This document shows positions 18,634-26,669 of a stretch of 64,000 nt of DNA, piece by piece (the stretch's first letter is position 1; the number at the start of each line of letters is the position of its first letter). The DNA comes from Microtetraspora glauca (GTDB taxonomy: Bacteria > Actinomycetota > Actinomycetes > Streptosporangiales > Streptosporangiaceae). Where the stretch lies: assembly GCA_001570385.1 (NCBI GenBank), contig BBYL01000007.1, positions 62,001 through 126,000 on the forward strand. Direction: 5' to 3'. The notes under the pieces were generated by a model. The model saw nothing but the letters and a program-made list of their open reading frames with translations. It was not told where the DNA came from and made no database searches. A program made the translations under genes and the position numbers.

Positions 18634-19424
18634 CGGTCGATCACCGCCTTGAGGAACCGCTGGGTGCGTGGGTTGGCGGGACTGGAGAGCACCTGCGCCG
18701 GATCGCCCTGCTCGATGATCCCCCCGTCGGCCATCATCACGACGCGGTCGGAGACGTCCTGGGCGAAGTGGATCTCGTGCGTGACGACGACCATGGTCAT
18801 GCCCGAGGCGGCGAGTTCGCGCATCACCGCGAGGACGTCGAGGCCCAACTCGGGATCGAGAGCGGAGGTGGGCTCGTCGAAGAGCATGACCTCGGGCTCC
18901 ATGGCGAGGGCGCGCGCGATGGCGATGCGCTGCTGCTGCCCGCCGGAAAGTCGGGCGGGGTATGAGCCGGCCTTGTCGGCGAGCCCCACCCGCTCCAACA
19001 ACTCCATCGACCGCTGGTGCGCGGCCTTGGCGTCCCGGCCGAGTACGTACTCCTGCGCGAGGGACACGTTCCTGAGGACAGAGAGATGGGGGAAGAGGTT
19101 GAAGGACTGGAAGACCATGCCCGCCGTCTTGCGCAGAGTTTCGAGGGTGCGCACCGGAATCTTGGCGGGCAGATCGACGACGGTGTCGCCGATCGTGATC
19201 CGGCCGGAGTCGGGCCGTTCCAGAAGGTTCAGACAGCGCAGGAGCGTGCTCTTTCCGGCACCGCTCGGGCCGATCATGGCGACGACCTCGCCCCGCTGGA
19301 TCTCGATCGATACGCCGTCGAGGACGGTGTGGTCGCCGTAGCTCTTCTTCAGGTTCGCGACCGAGATCATGGGGCGGGTCCCGTTCGCGTGCTGTGGTTC
19401 GGGGGGGAGCGTCAACTGCGTCAT
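18630..19424 (-). CDS. ABC transporter ATP-binding protein (polar amino acid type)
   Basis: A 264-residue ATPase. Walker A is GPSGAGKST, the Q-loop VFQSFNLFPHL, the signature LSGGQQQR and Walker B VMLFDEPTSALD, with the switch His in VVVTHE. This is the GlnQ/HisP subgroup. First gene of the importer operon. The 195-base upstream gap carries an IclR-type palindrome at 19586-19600. Confidence 0.92.
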   Translation of the reverse strand: MTQLTLPPEPQHANGTRPMISVANLKKSYGDHTVLDGVSIEIQRGEVVAMIGPSGAGKSTLLRCLNLLERPDSGRITIGDTVVDLPAKIPVRTLETLRKTAGMVFQSFNLFPHLSVLRNVSLAQEYVLGRDAKAAHQRSMELLERVGLADKAGSYPARLSGGQQQRIAIARALAMEPEVMLFDEPTSALDPELGLDVLAVMRELAASGMTMVVVTHEIHFAQDVSDRVVMMADGGIIEQGDPAQVLSSPANPRTQRFLKAVIDR

Positions 19425-19585
19425 CTTCCTTGCCGTGCGGTGGGCTCGGGGTCAGGTGGTGCGGTTCGTTCTGCTTTCACGTGCAGAGGGCCGGATCGCA
19501 CTCGAAGGGGGTCGGGCGTGAAGGTTGACGCCGGATCGCGCGGCGGCCGGGCGTCGACGGTGCCGGTTCGAGGGGCGGGCAATAG

Positions 19586-19600
19586 TGGAATACTGTTCCA
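19586..19600. promoter_or_regulatory. IclR-type operator palindrome before transporter operon
   Basis: TGGAATACTGTTCCA has perfect 5-bp arms (TGGAA/TTCCA) and a 5-base centre. This is the same architecture as the published E. coli IclR box TGGAAATNATTTCCA. It lies about 162 bases upstream of the ATPase start, between the importer operon and the AroE-like gene. Confidence 0.65.
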
Positions 19601-19619
19601 AGAATTGCCGGTTTCCGGA

Positions 19620-20507
19620 CTACTGCGTTCTCGTTGCGGCCGTGAGCTGGAGGAAGTGATCGCGCATCCGGTCGCGATCGGGCGAGGCGTCGGCGAAGAT
19701 CCTCATCCCGTCCGCGGCCTGCTCGACCACCATCTGTCCGCCGTCGACGACCCGGTGCCCTCGTGCGCGGGCGAGCCGGACCAGCGCGGTTTCGGCCGGC
19801 CGATACACCACGTCCGCGACCCACGCCCCGGACGGAAGCTCGGTGACGTCGAACGGCAGGCCGGGCGAATGGTCCATGCCGACGGGTGTCGCGTTGACGA
19901 CGCCGTAGGCGGTGGTGACCGCGTCGCGTAACTGTGCGCCATCGATCGCCCGGAGCTCCGCGCCGGGGAAGTACGGGGCGAGCCGCCCGACCAGGGCCGT
20001 CGCCTGCGCCGCGTCGGTGTCGCACACGAGCAGCCGGTCGGCCCCGAGATCGAGCACGGCGTGCGCGGTGGCCGAACCGGCGCCGCCCGCCCCGAGCTGG
20101 ACCACAGGACCCGCCACTCCGTCACCGACGGTCCGCGCCAGGGCCGAGCGGAAGCCGGTCACGTCGGTGTTGCACCCGATCCAGCCCGCGCTGCCCCGGA
20201 TCAGCACGTTGACCGCGCCGATGCGCCGCGACTGCTCGTCGATCGCCTCCAGGTGGGGAAGGATCGCCTGCTTGTACGGATAGGTCACGTTGAAGCCGTC
20301 GAAACCGAGCGCCAGCGCCTGGGTGAGGAGCGTGGGGAGATCGGCGGCGGATAACCCGGATGCCGCGAGGTCGACCGGCTTGTACACGTAGCGCAGGCCG
20401 AGCCGGGCGGCCTCCCGCTCGTGCAGCGCCGGGCTGAGCGAGCCCACGACGCCATCGCCGATGAGCCCGATCAGGTAGCTCGGCTCGGGCCTCAGTCGCG
20501 TCGGCAC
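19620..20507 (-). CDS. Shikimate/quinate dehydrogenase-family protein (catabolic AroE-like)
   Basis: A 295-residue member of the AroE family. The substrate half has SLSPALHEREAARLG and NVTYPYKQ (catalytic Lys). The dinucleotide half has VQLGAGGAGSATAHA, and the sequence VVNATPVGM follows. The N-terminal block with LRYVYKPVDL is closer to the catabolic quinate/shikimate dehydrogenases (QsuD type) than to biosynthetic AroE; this is judged by eye. The GTG at 20507 has GAGGAGA upstream. First gene of the cluster, preceded by a triple IclR-like operator. Likely oxidises a hydroxylated cyclohexane or cyclohexene acid. Confidence 0.82.
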   Translation of the reverse strand: MPTRLRPEPSYLIGLIGDGVVGSLSPALHEREAARLGLRYVYKPVDLAASGLSAADLPTLLTQALALGFDGFNVTYPYKQAILPHLEAIDEQSRRIGAVNVLIRGSAGWIGCNTDVTGFRSALARTVGDGVAGPVVQLGAGGAGSATAHAVLDLGADRLLVCDTDAAQATALVGRLAPYFPGAELRAIDGAQLRDAVTTAYGVVNATPVGMDHSPGLPFDVTELPSGAWVADVVYRPAETALVRLARARGHRVVDGGQMVVEQAADGMRIFADASPDRDRMRDHFLQLTAATRTQ

Positions 20508-20587
20508 GATGTCTCCTCATGGTCGGGGGCGCGCGAACGGGTTCTCACCGCGTGGCGATCCCATCGAGGGGAAGGGCGGGGAATTTT

Positions 20588-20628
20588 TGAAACGCCGTTT
20601 CGGAATGCCGTTCCGGAACGGCGTTTTA
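20588..20628. promoter_or_regulatory. Three overlapping IclR-type sites in a large palindrome
   Basis: Three 15-mers step by 13 bp: TGAAA-CGCCG-TTTCG (20588-20602), CGGAA-TGCCG-TTCCG (20601-20615) and CGGAA-CGGCG-TTTTA (20614-20628). Together they form a near-perfect palindrome centred on the middle site (outer arms AAACGCCGTT/AACGGCGTTT). About 80 bases upstream of the AroE-like start, so probably the main control point of the cluster. Confidence 0.65.
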
Positions 20629-20791
20629 GTATTCAACCCGTCGCCGATGGCCCGGTCAAGAGGCAATGCTGACCGGTCGCGTGATCAAAGCGCTGACCAG
20701 GGAGTTCGTCGTGCTTTTGGGGTCTGGGCGGACGGCGGCGACCAGCGGTGATCGCGGGATCCGGGCCAGATGATCTCGTCTCGACGCCCCG

Positions 20792-20971
20792 TCATCGGCC
20801 GGTGAACATGTCGACGGCCAGGACCATCGCGCGCGGGAGGTGCCGATCCGGCAGGTCCCGGGCGGTGCGTTCGACGACGCGTGGTCCGGCGGTCAAGGGG
20901 GCGGAGGTGGTGCCCGGGCATGTGCCGTCGGGCGCGAGCCGTACCGGCCGGAAGGTGTCCCGCGGACCCAC
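20792..20971 (-). CDS. Possible small hypothetical protein or gene remnant
   Basis: A 59-codon frame from GTG at 20971 with strongly G/C third positions. It ends in LPRAMVLAVDMFTGR before a TGA. Its start lies inside the loop of the 20955-20996 hairpin, so it may be the C-terminal stub of a lost gene. I do not recognise a family. Confidence 0.25.
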   Translation of the reverse strand: MGPRDTFRPVRLAPDGTCPGTTSAPLTAGPRVVERTARDLPDRHLPRAMVLAVDMFTGR

Positions 20972-20996
20972 GCCGAGGCGGGGATCCGCGGGACAC
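20955..20996. terminator. Perfect 12-bp stem hairpin
   Basis: GTGTCCCGCGGA (20955-20966) is exactly complementary to TCCGCGGGACAC (20985-20996), loop 18. A candidate terminator downstream of the chitinase pair. Confidence 0.45.
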
Positions 20997-21074
20997 TACC
21001 TAGTGCCCCTCCCGTCAATCTTTGCCCCGTCGCGTCGCCCAGGGTGGCACCTCGCCGCGTTGTCGCCCCACCCA

Positions 21075-21104
21075 CGGAAACTCCTCGCAGGCTCGGAGTT
21101 TCCG
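21075..21104. terminator. Perfect 10-bp stem hairpin
   Basis: CGGAAACTCC (21075-21084) pairs with GGAGTTTCCG (21095-21104), loop 10. About 110 bases after the stop of the minus-strand chitinase at 21213. Confidence 0.45.
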
Positions 21105-21121
21105 CGGGGCCCGGGAATGTC

Positions 21122-21143
21122 GGCCGTAGGCTCCGCTACGGCC
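21122..21143. terminator. 8-bp stem hairpin
   Basis: GGCCGTAG (21122-21129) pairs with CTACGGCC (21136-21143), loop of six. The hairpin nearest to the chitinase stop at 21213, on the minus-strand 3' side. Confidence 0.45.
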
Positions 21144-21212
21144 TCCTCCTCCGCCTTGCGATGCACCACCCCGGACACCGCTCCTTCCGGGCAAACCTTG
21201 CCGGTCACGGCA

Positions 21213-22901
21213 CTAGAACCCGGCGGTTACCTTGGTGAACTCCCAGTTCTGCTGGGAGATGCCGCTGCAGTTCTCCGCCACGCCGCCGCCGGGGCAGGGA
21301 CGGTCGCGGTTGACGGACCAGAAGGCGAGGCGGGTCAGGCCCTTGGACAGCGCCCAGTCGCGGATCTGGGTCCAGGTCGCCACCGAGGTCAGCTCCTGCT
21401 GGTCGGACAGGCCGTTCATGCCGGAGATGCCCATGTGGGCGTAGGCCTGCGCGTCGGTCCAGCCGTTGGCGGACTTCAGCGCGTTCTTCAGGCCCTCGGC
21501 GGCGTTGACGGTGTTCTGGTACATGTTCGCGCCGCCGCCGAAGTCGAACGGCATGATCGTGTAGTTGTCGATGTCGACGCCGAGCGCCTTCGCCTGGTTG
21601 ATCAGGCGGACGCCGTGGGAGTTCGGGCCCGTGGTGGTGGTGCCGAAGGTGACGACGACCTTGACGTTCGGGTTGTTCTGCTTGACGATCTTCAGGCCGT
21701 TGAGGATGCGGTCCTGGACCGTGTAGTTCTCGAACTCGTCGGTGTTCTCGATGTCGAAGTCCACGACGGCGGGGCCGACCGCGTTGATGACCTGCTGCAC
21801 GGCGCCGGCGAAGGCGGCAGGGGTCGAGCAGTTCGGGCCGAGCTTGTTGCCCTGCCAGCCGCCGAAGGAGATCTGGACGCTACCGCCCTTGGACTTGATC
21901 GTCGAGATCGCCTGCGCGTCGACGCCTCCGGCGAGCTGGCGCTGGCCGTCCCACGCCGGGGTGCAGCCGCCGCTGGACAGGATGAAGGCCATCGTGAAGG
22001 ACTTGATCCCAGTGGCGTCCATGACCGTGCCCGCGTTCGGCGGGTCGCCCCAGCCCATGTAGAGGTACGGCGCGCCCGCCAGCCGGCCGCCGGTCGTGCA
22101 TCCGGTGGTGCTGCCGGTCACGGAGCCGCTGGCCGCCGACTCGCCGTTCGCGTTGTACGCCTTGACGGTGTAGGTGTGCGACGAGCAGGCGGACAGGCCG
22201 GAGATCGTGGCGGACGTACCGGTGACCTGGGCGACCTGCGTACCGCCCTCGTAGACGCGATAGCCCGTCACGGTGCCGCTCGACGCGGACCAGGACAGCG
22301 AGATCGACGCGTTCGTGCCGCCGGTCACTGTGGGCGTGCCGGGCGTGCCCGGCGTGCCGTTGCCGCCCTGGGTGCTGGCGTTCAGCGTGTTGCTCGGGTC
22401 GGAGAGGTTGTTCGCGGCGTCCTTGGCGCGGACGGTGTAGGCGTACGAGGTGCCCGCCGCCAGGTTGCCGTCGGTGTAGGTGGTGCCGGTGACGGTCGTC
22501 ACCAGGCTCCCGCCTCGATAGACGTTGTAGCCGGTGACGCCGACGTTGTCGGTGGAGGCGTTCCAGGCCAGCGAGATGCTGCTGGTCGTGCTGCCCGTGG
22601 TGCGGAGGTTGCCCGGGGCGGTCGGCGGCGTCGGGTCGCCGCCGCCGGAGACGACCTTCCACAGGGCCGGGACGACGGGCGGCTCCCACCCGGGGAGGGA
22701 GGTGTGGCCCTGGACGCATTCGTAGTCGACGCCGTTGTAGGTGACCCGGCTGCCGGTGCTGTAGGCGGTCCATGCCTGCCAGGCCGGATAGGCGGCCATC
22801 GTGGTCGAGGCGCCGTACGCGACGGGTGCGGTGGCGCTGACGCCGGCGACGGACATCGCGAGGGCGGCGAGCACCGCCGTCGCCATGCGACGGAATCTCA
22901 T
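21213..22901 (-). CDS. Secreted GH18 chitinase with CBM5/12 and two FN3 domains
   Basis: A 562-residue extracellular chitinase. Order: signal peptide (1-31, ending VAYGAS); a CBM5/12 chitin-binding module (about 36-84, with AWTAYSTGSRVTYNGVDYEC and a Trp near the end); two fibronectin type III domains (about 93-180 and 188-272); and a GH18 barrel. The catalytic motif VVDFDIEN gives the DxDxE signature with Glu as acid/base. The first catalytic residue position (DGxDxDxE) is replaced by PAVVD, as in several bacterial GH18 enzymes. Ten bases after the second chitinase, so likely co-transcribed with it. Confidence 0.92.
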   Translation of the reverse strand: MRFRRMATAVLAALAMSVAGVSATAPVAYGASTTMAAYPAWQAWTAYSTGSRVTYNGVDYECVQGHTSLPGWEPPVVPALWKVVSGGGDPTPPTAPGNLRTTGSTTSSISLAWNASTDNVGVTGYNVYRGGSLVTTVTGTTYTDGNLAAGTSYAYTVRAKDAANNLSDPSNTLNASTQGGNGTPGTPGTPTVTGGTNASISLSWSASSGTVTGYRVYEGGTQVAQVTGTSATISGLSACSSHTYTVKAYNANGESAASGSVTGSTTGCTTGGRLAGAPYLYMGWGDPPNAGTVMDATGIKSFTMAFILSSGGCTPAWDGQRQLAGGVDAQAISTIKSKGGSVQISFGGWQGNKLGPNCSTPAAFAGAVQQVINAVGPAVVDFDIENTDEFENYTVQDRILNGLKIVKQNNPNVKVVVTFGTTTTGPNSHGVRLINQAKALGVDIDNYTIMPFDFGGGANMYQNTVNAAEGLKNALKSANGWTDAQAYAHMGISGMNGLSDQQELTSVATWTQIRDWALSKGLTRLAFWSVNRDRPCPGGGVAENCSGISQQNWEFTKVTAGF

Positions 22902-22910
22902 GCGTGCTCC

Positions 22911-24737
22911 TTAGGGGAGGGTGGCGAGGTGGGGCTTGACGGTCTTGGAGAAGTTCCAGTTGTTGCCGGCGTCCCAGTTGATGGACCAGGTCATCGCGCC
23001 TCTGATCTCCGGGTACGCGCGCGGCGGCACGAAGGTCCCGCAGTTGGTCCTGGTCGCCAGGCAGGTGAGGGCCTGGTTGACGAGTGAGGGCGAAAGGACG
23101 CCGCCGCCGGCGGCGCCGGGTCCGGCGGGCAGGCCCAGGGCCACCTGGTCGGGGCGCAGGCCGTTCTCCAGCTGGATGCAGGCCAGCGCGGTCATGAAGT
23201 TGACCGTCCCCTGCGAGTAGGCGAACGACTGGTCGCAGCCGAGCATGGAGCCGGAGTTGTAGTACTGCGTGTGGACGACGGTGAGGATGTCCTTGATGTT
23301 CAGCGCGAGCTTGAAGTACTCCATCCCGGTCGACTGCATGTCGATCGTCTGGGGCGCCATCGTGATGATCAGGCCCGCGCCCACCTTGGTGCGCAGCGCG
23401 CGCAGCGCCTGGGCCATGTAGGTGGCGTTGAGGCCGTTCTCCAGGTCGATGTCCACCCCGTCGAAGCCGTAGCTCTGGATCAGGGCGTACACGGAGTCGG
23501 CGAACTTCGTCGCGGCGGTGGCGCTGGCCACCTGGACCCGGCCCGCCTCGCCGCCGACCGAGAGGATGACCTTCTTGCCGCGCGCGTGCAGGGTCTGCAG
23601 GTCGGCCTTGAACTGCGCGTCGGTGTAGCCGCCGAGCGAGGCGGACAGGCCGGGGTCGACGCCGAAGGTGACCTCGCCAGCAGTCGGGGTGGCCTCGCCG
23701 AACGCGACGGCGACCAGGTCGTACTCGTCGGGCACGGCCGACAGCTTGAGCTCGACGGTCGGGTTGTCGAAGTTGTGCCAGTAGCCGGTGAGGAAGTGCT
23801 TGGGCAGCGGGCCGATCGGGCATCCGGTGGTGGTGACGGTGACGGGGTCGCTCGCGGGGCCCTCACCGACCGAGTTGTACGCCGTGACCGTGTAGGTGTA
23901 GCTCGTGCAGGCGGTCAGGCCGGTGATCGCGTGGGAGGTGCCGCTGACGGTGGCCACCACGGTGCCGCCAGTGCGGACCCGGTAGCCGGTGACCGTGCCG
24001 GTCGCCGCGGGCCAGCTCAGGGTGAGGCCGGTGTCGCCGACCTGCCCGGCGGTGACCGTTCCCACCTTCCCGGGTACGCCGCTGGAGCAGCCGGTCGTCG
24101 AGCCGGAGACGGAGTCGCTCGCCGCCGACTCACCCGCCGAGTTGTACGCCTTGACCGTGTAGGTGTGCGACGAGCACGTGGCCAGGCCGGTGATCGTGGC
24201 GCTGGTCCCGGACACCGAGGCGCGCTCCGTCGTGCCCTCGTAGACGCGGTAGCCGGTCACGGTGCCCGAGGACGCGCCCCAGCTCAGGGAGATCGAGCCG
24301 TTCGTCGCTCCGGTGACGCTCGGGGCGCCGGGCTTGCCGGGCGCCTGGACCTCCGAACCGCCGCAGGCGCCGCCGTTCACGGTGCAGTTGGAGATGGCGG
24401 AGAAGTTGCCGGGGGTGCCGTTGAAGCCGAAGCTCTGGCTCGCCCCGGCGGCCAGCGCCCCGGCCCAGCTCGGCGGGGTGAAGGTGTAGTGCTGCCCGCT
24501 GCGGGTCATGGTCGCGTCCCACGCCGACGGGATGGAGAACCCGGCGGGCAGGTCGAACTGCACGTTCCAGTTGACCGGCGAGGACGTGCCGTTGGTGACG
24601 GTCACCTTGCCCTCGAACCCGGAGCCCCAGTCCTGGGTCTTGGTGAAGGTGGCGGTGACCGACGCCGCCTGCGCGGGCAGCGCGACGAGGCTCAGGAACA
24701 GGGTCGCCAGTGCGACCAGGGTGGCGCGTAATCTCAT
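22911..24737 (-). CDS. Secreted GH18 chitinase with CBM2 and two FN3 domains
   Basis: A 608-residue extracellular chitinase. Order: signal peptide (1-25, ending PAQAAS); CBM2 (about 26-128, with WGSGFEGKVTVTN, the NWNVQFDLP face and closing Cys pair); two FN3 domains (about 135-215 and 223-303); and a GH18 barrel with the textbook active site GFDGVDIDLEN and an SVGGEAG block. ATG at 24737 is preferred, with an in-frame GTG at 24743 possible. Its first FN3 is nearly the same as the second FN3 of the downstream chitinase. The pair attacks chitin with different binding modules. Confidence 0.93.
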   Translation of the reverse strand: MRLRATLVALATLFLSLVALPAQAASVTATFTKTQDWGSGFEGKVTVTNGTSSPVNWNVQFDLPAGFSIPSAWDATMTRSGQHYTFTPPSWAGALAAGASQSFGFNGTPGNFSAISNCTVNGGACGGSEVQAPGKPGAPSVTGATNGSISLSWGASSGTVTGYRVYEGTTERASVSGTSATITGLATCSSHTYTVKAYNSAGESAASDSVSGSTTGCSSGVPGKVGTVTAGQVGDTGLTLSWPAATGTVTGYRVRTGGTVVATVSGTSHAITGLTACTSYTYTVTAYNSVGEGPASDPVTVTTTGCPIGPLPKHFLTGYWHNFDNPTVELKLSAVPDEYDLVAVAFGEATPTAGEVTFGVDPGLSASLGGYTDAQFKADLQTLHARGKKVILSVGGEAGRVQVASATAATKFADSVYALIQSYGFDGVDIDLENGLNATYMAQALRALRTKVGAGLIITMAPQTIDMQSTGMEYFKLALNIKDILTVVHTQYYNSGSMLGCDQSFAYSQGTVNFMTALACIQLENGLRPDQVALGLPAGPGAAGGGVLSPSLVNQALTCLATRTNCGTFVPPRAYPEIRGAMTWSINWDAGNNWNFSKTVKPHLATLP

Positions 24738-24765
24738 GTGCACCTCGGGTCGGTGGTGGGGGGTG

Positions 24766-24810
24766 CCGTACGGCCCGCGCCCGAGGAGGCGGCGGGCGCG
24801 AGCCGTACGG
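24766..24810. promoter_or_regulatory. 18-bp inverted repeat upstream of chitinase operon
   Basis: Arms 24766-24783 and 24793-24810 are complementary at 17 of 18 positions around a 9-base loop, starting 29 bases before the chitinase ATG. It would fold in the 5' leader or act as an operator. Confidence 0.45.
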
Positions 24811-25110
24811 GGGCGGGCCGCGATCGGGGGAGCGCGTCGCGGGCCGCGGTCGCGGAGCGGCTGAGGTCCCGGCCGCTCCGCGGGTCAGGTCGGGCGGTCG
24901 TCCATGACGGCGGTGCGGATCCCGCCGTCATGCGGGCGCGCGGGGTTTGCGGGGGTGGTCAGGGCGAGTAAGGGGCGAGTGCGCCGCGTGATCGTTCCCG
25001 CGGCTGGAACGCGTCGCCTTCTCCCGGCGGCCGACCGGGCGGTGACGGCTCCATTGGTCTCGTCACGGCAGGTGGGGGATGAGGGGGGTGAGTGATGTGA
25101 GGCAGATCTT

Positions 25111-25127
25111 TTAATAAAGTTTCCTAA
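25111..25127. promoter_or_regulatory. AT-rich imperfect palindrome, candidate operator/promoter
   Basis: TTAATAAAGTTTCCTAA differs at two positions from the perfect palindrome TTAGGAAAGTTTCCTAA. It lies 374 bases upstream of the chitinase start and 109 after the nitroreductase stop. Role as a carbohydrate-responsive operator is a guess. Confidence 0.35.
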
Positions 25128-25235
25128 GAGTTGACGTGATCGTAGCTTTGACACGGACGCCCTACAAGGCCCAAAACGACGGCCGCCCGACGGGATCGGG
25201 CGGCCGGGCGGGGAGCCGCGGTGATCGGCGGCCGG

Positions 25236-25949
25236 TCAGCGGCCGGTCGGCGGGTGGGTCGGGCGGGAGCGGCGGGGGTCGAACGGCACCAGGGCGTCCG
25301 GCTTGCGGACCAGGTCGGGCACCTCGGCGTCGGCGGCCGCGTAACCGACGGGAAACAGGATGTAGGGCCGCTCGTTGGCCGGCCGCGCGCAGATCTCGCT
25401 GAGGAACGCCATCGGGTTCGGCGTGTGGGTGAGCGTCGACAGGCCCATCTCGTGCAGCGTGGCGATGAGGAAGCCGCAGGCGATGCCCACGCTCTCGTTG
25501 ACGTAGTAGTGCTTGACCCGGGTGCCGTCGGGGCGCACGCCGTACTTCTCGGCGAAGCAGACCACCAGCCACGGGGCCACCTCCAGGTAGCCCTTGTCCG
25601 CGGTGGTCTCCAGCGGGGCGAGCGCCGCGCGCCATTCGGCGGTGAGCCGGCCGCCCTCGTAGTTCTGCCGTTCCTCGACCTCGGCGGCCTCCCTGATCCG
25701 TTTCTTGGTGGCGGCGTCCCCGATCAGCACGAACTTCCACGGCTGCTGGTGCGCGCCGGACGGCGCGGTGTTGGCGGCACGTACCGCGAGTTCCAGGCAC
25801 TCGCGCGGCACCGGTTCGTCGCTGAAGAAGCGCACGCTCCTGCGCCGGTCGAGGTGCTCGTAGAAGGCCCGTCCCCGGGCGATCATCTCCTGCTCGCCGT
25901 ACCGCTCCGGGCGGTACGGGATGAACGGATGGGCGTGCTCGCGTGCCAT
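25236..25949 (-). CDS. Nitroreductase-family protein, iodotyrosine-deiodinase-like
   Basis: A 237-residue FMN protein. DRRRSVRFFSDEPVP and NTAPSGAHQQPWKFVLIGD are the FMN-binding N-terminal blocks. The middle (EERQNYEGGRLTAEWRAAL) matches the lid of the deiodinase subgroup, and GLSTLTHTPNPMAFL plus NERPYILFPVGY close the fold. The longer frame is open to 26084, but GGAGG five bases before 25949 sets the start. Physiological substrate unknown; bacterial members reductively dehalogenate tyrosines in vitro. Divergent from an Lrp/AsnC regulator. Confidence 0.82.
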   Translation of the reverse strand: MAREHAHPFIPYRPERYGEQEMIARGRAFYEHLDRRRSVRFFSDEPVPRECLELAVRAANTAPSGAHQQPWKFVLIGDAATKKRIREAAEVEERQNYEGGRLTAEWRAALAPLETTADKGYLEVAPWLVVCFAEKYGVRPDGTRVKHYYVNESVGIACGFLIATLHEMGLSTLTHTPNPMAFLSEICARPANERPYILFPVGYAAADAEVPDLVRKPDALVPFDPRRSRPTHPPTGR

Positions 25950-26077
25950 CGCAACCTCCACGACTGTCATATATGCAGGCGTAGTGTGATTCGTCGTGAC
26001 AGAGCGGGCAACAGATAGCCTTATTCGCTGACAGATCGGCAGTATCCGGACCGGCCGGAGCCGTGGAGGTGGGCAGA

Positions 26078-26608
26078 TTGGCAAGAACCGGGCTCGACGC
26101 GCTGGACGCGCGGATCCTCCGGCTGCTCCGGGAACACCCCCGGACCGGCCTGCTCGAGATCTCCCGGCTGCTCGGCGTGGCCAGGGGAACGGTCCAGGCC
26201 CGGCTCGACCGGATGGTCGCCGACGGAGTCGTCACCGACTTCGGCCCGAACCTGTCGCCGCGCGCCCTGGGCTACCCCGTGCAGGCGTTCACCACCCTGG
26301 AGGTCGAGCAGGCGTCCCGCGCCGACATCTCCGCGGCCCTCACCGCGATCCCCGAGGTTCTGGAAGCGCACATCGTCACCGGGCCCGGCGACGTGTGGTG
26401 CCGCATCGCCGGACGCGACAACGAGCACATCCAGCAGGTCATCGACCGCACCCTGACCATCCCCGGCGTACGGCGGAGCAGCACGGTGATCGCCCTGTCC
26501 GCCGTCGTCCCGCACCGCGTCCAGCCCCTGGCCGAGTCACAGCCCTTCGCGGTACGGGATTCCACCGGCTCGACCGGCTCGACCGGCACGCATGGTGACG
26601 CGCGGTGA
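26078..26608 (+). CDS. Lrp/AsnC-family transcriptional regulator
   Basis: A 176-residue regulator. The helix-turn-helix (LDALDARILRLLREH to VQARLDRMVADGVV) occupies about 5-60 and the ligand-binding RAM domain about 70-150 (FTTLEVEQASR, VTGPGDVWCRIAG). TTG at 26078 is chosen because GGAGGTG lies six bases before it; an in-frame GTG at 26063 is the alternative. Transcribed away from the nitroreductase, so it probably controls it in response to an amino acid. Confidence 0.85.
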   Translation: MARTGLDALDARILRLLREHPRTGLLEISRLLGVARGTVQARLDRMVADGVVTDFGPNLSPRALGYPVQAFTTLEVEQASRADISAALTAIPEVLEAHIVTGPGDVWCRIAGRDNEHIQQVIDRTLTIPGVRRSSTVIALSAVVPHRVQPLAESQPFAVRDSTGSTGSTGTHGDAR

Positions 26609-26669
26609 CTCAGGGCGAGGTGACTGCCGCCGGGCGACGGAGCCGATGACCGCCAGGCGCGGGCGCCGC

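Larger units (their letters stand above)
20508..21212. other. 705-base intergenic region
   Basis: Holds the triple operator (20588-20628), a possible 59-residue minus-strand reading frame (20792-20971) and three strong hairpins between 20955 and 21143. No other convincing gene on either strand. Confidence 0.6.
24744..25235. other. Chitinase upstream region, no gene
   Basis: About 490 bases without a convincing reading frame. Contains the long inverted repeat at 24766-24810 and an AT-rich imperfect palindrome, TTAATAAAGTTTCCTAA, at 25111-25127. The second is a sharp AT island in very GC-rich DNA. Confidence 0.6.

Noticed and set aside
20748..23087. 779-codon plus-strand frame over a chitinase
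   Set aside because: Antisense to a signal-peptide chitinase with intact GH18 motif.
24738..25235. DasR-type operator upstream of chitinases
   Set aside because: Looked for TGGTCTAGACCA-like sequence; only a partial TGGTCT without its other arm was seen.
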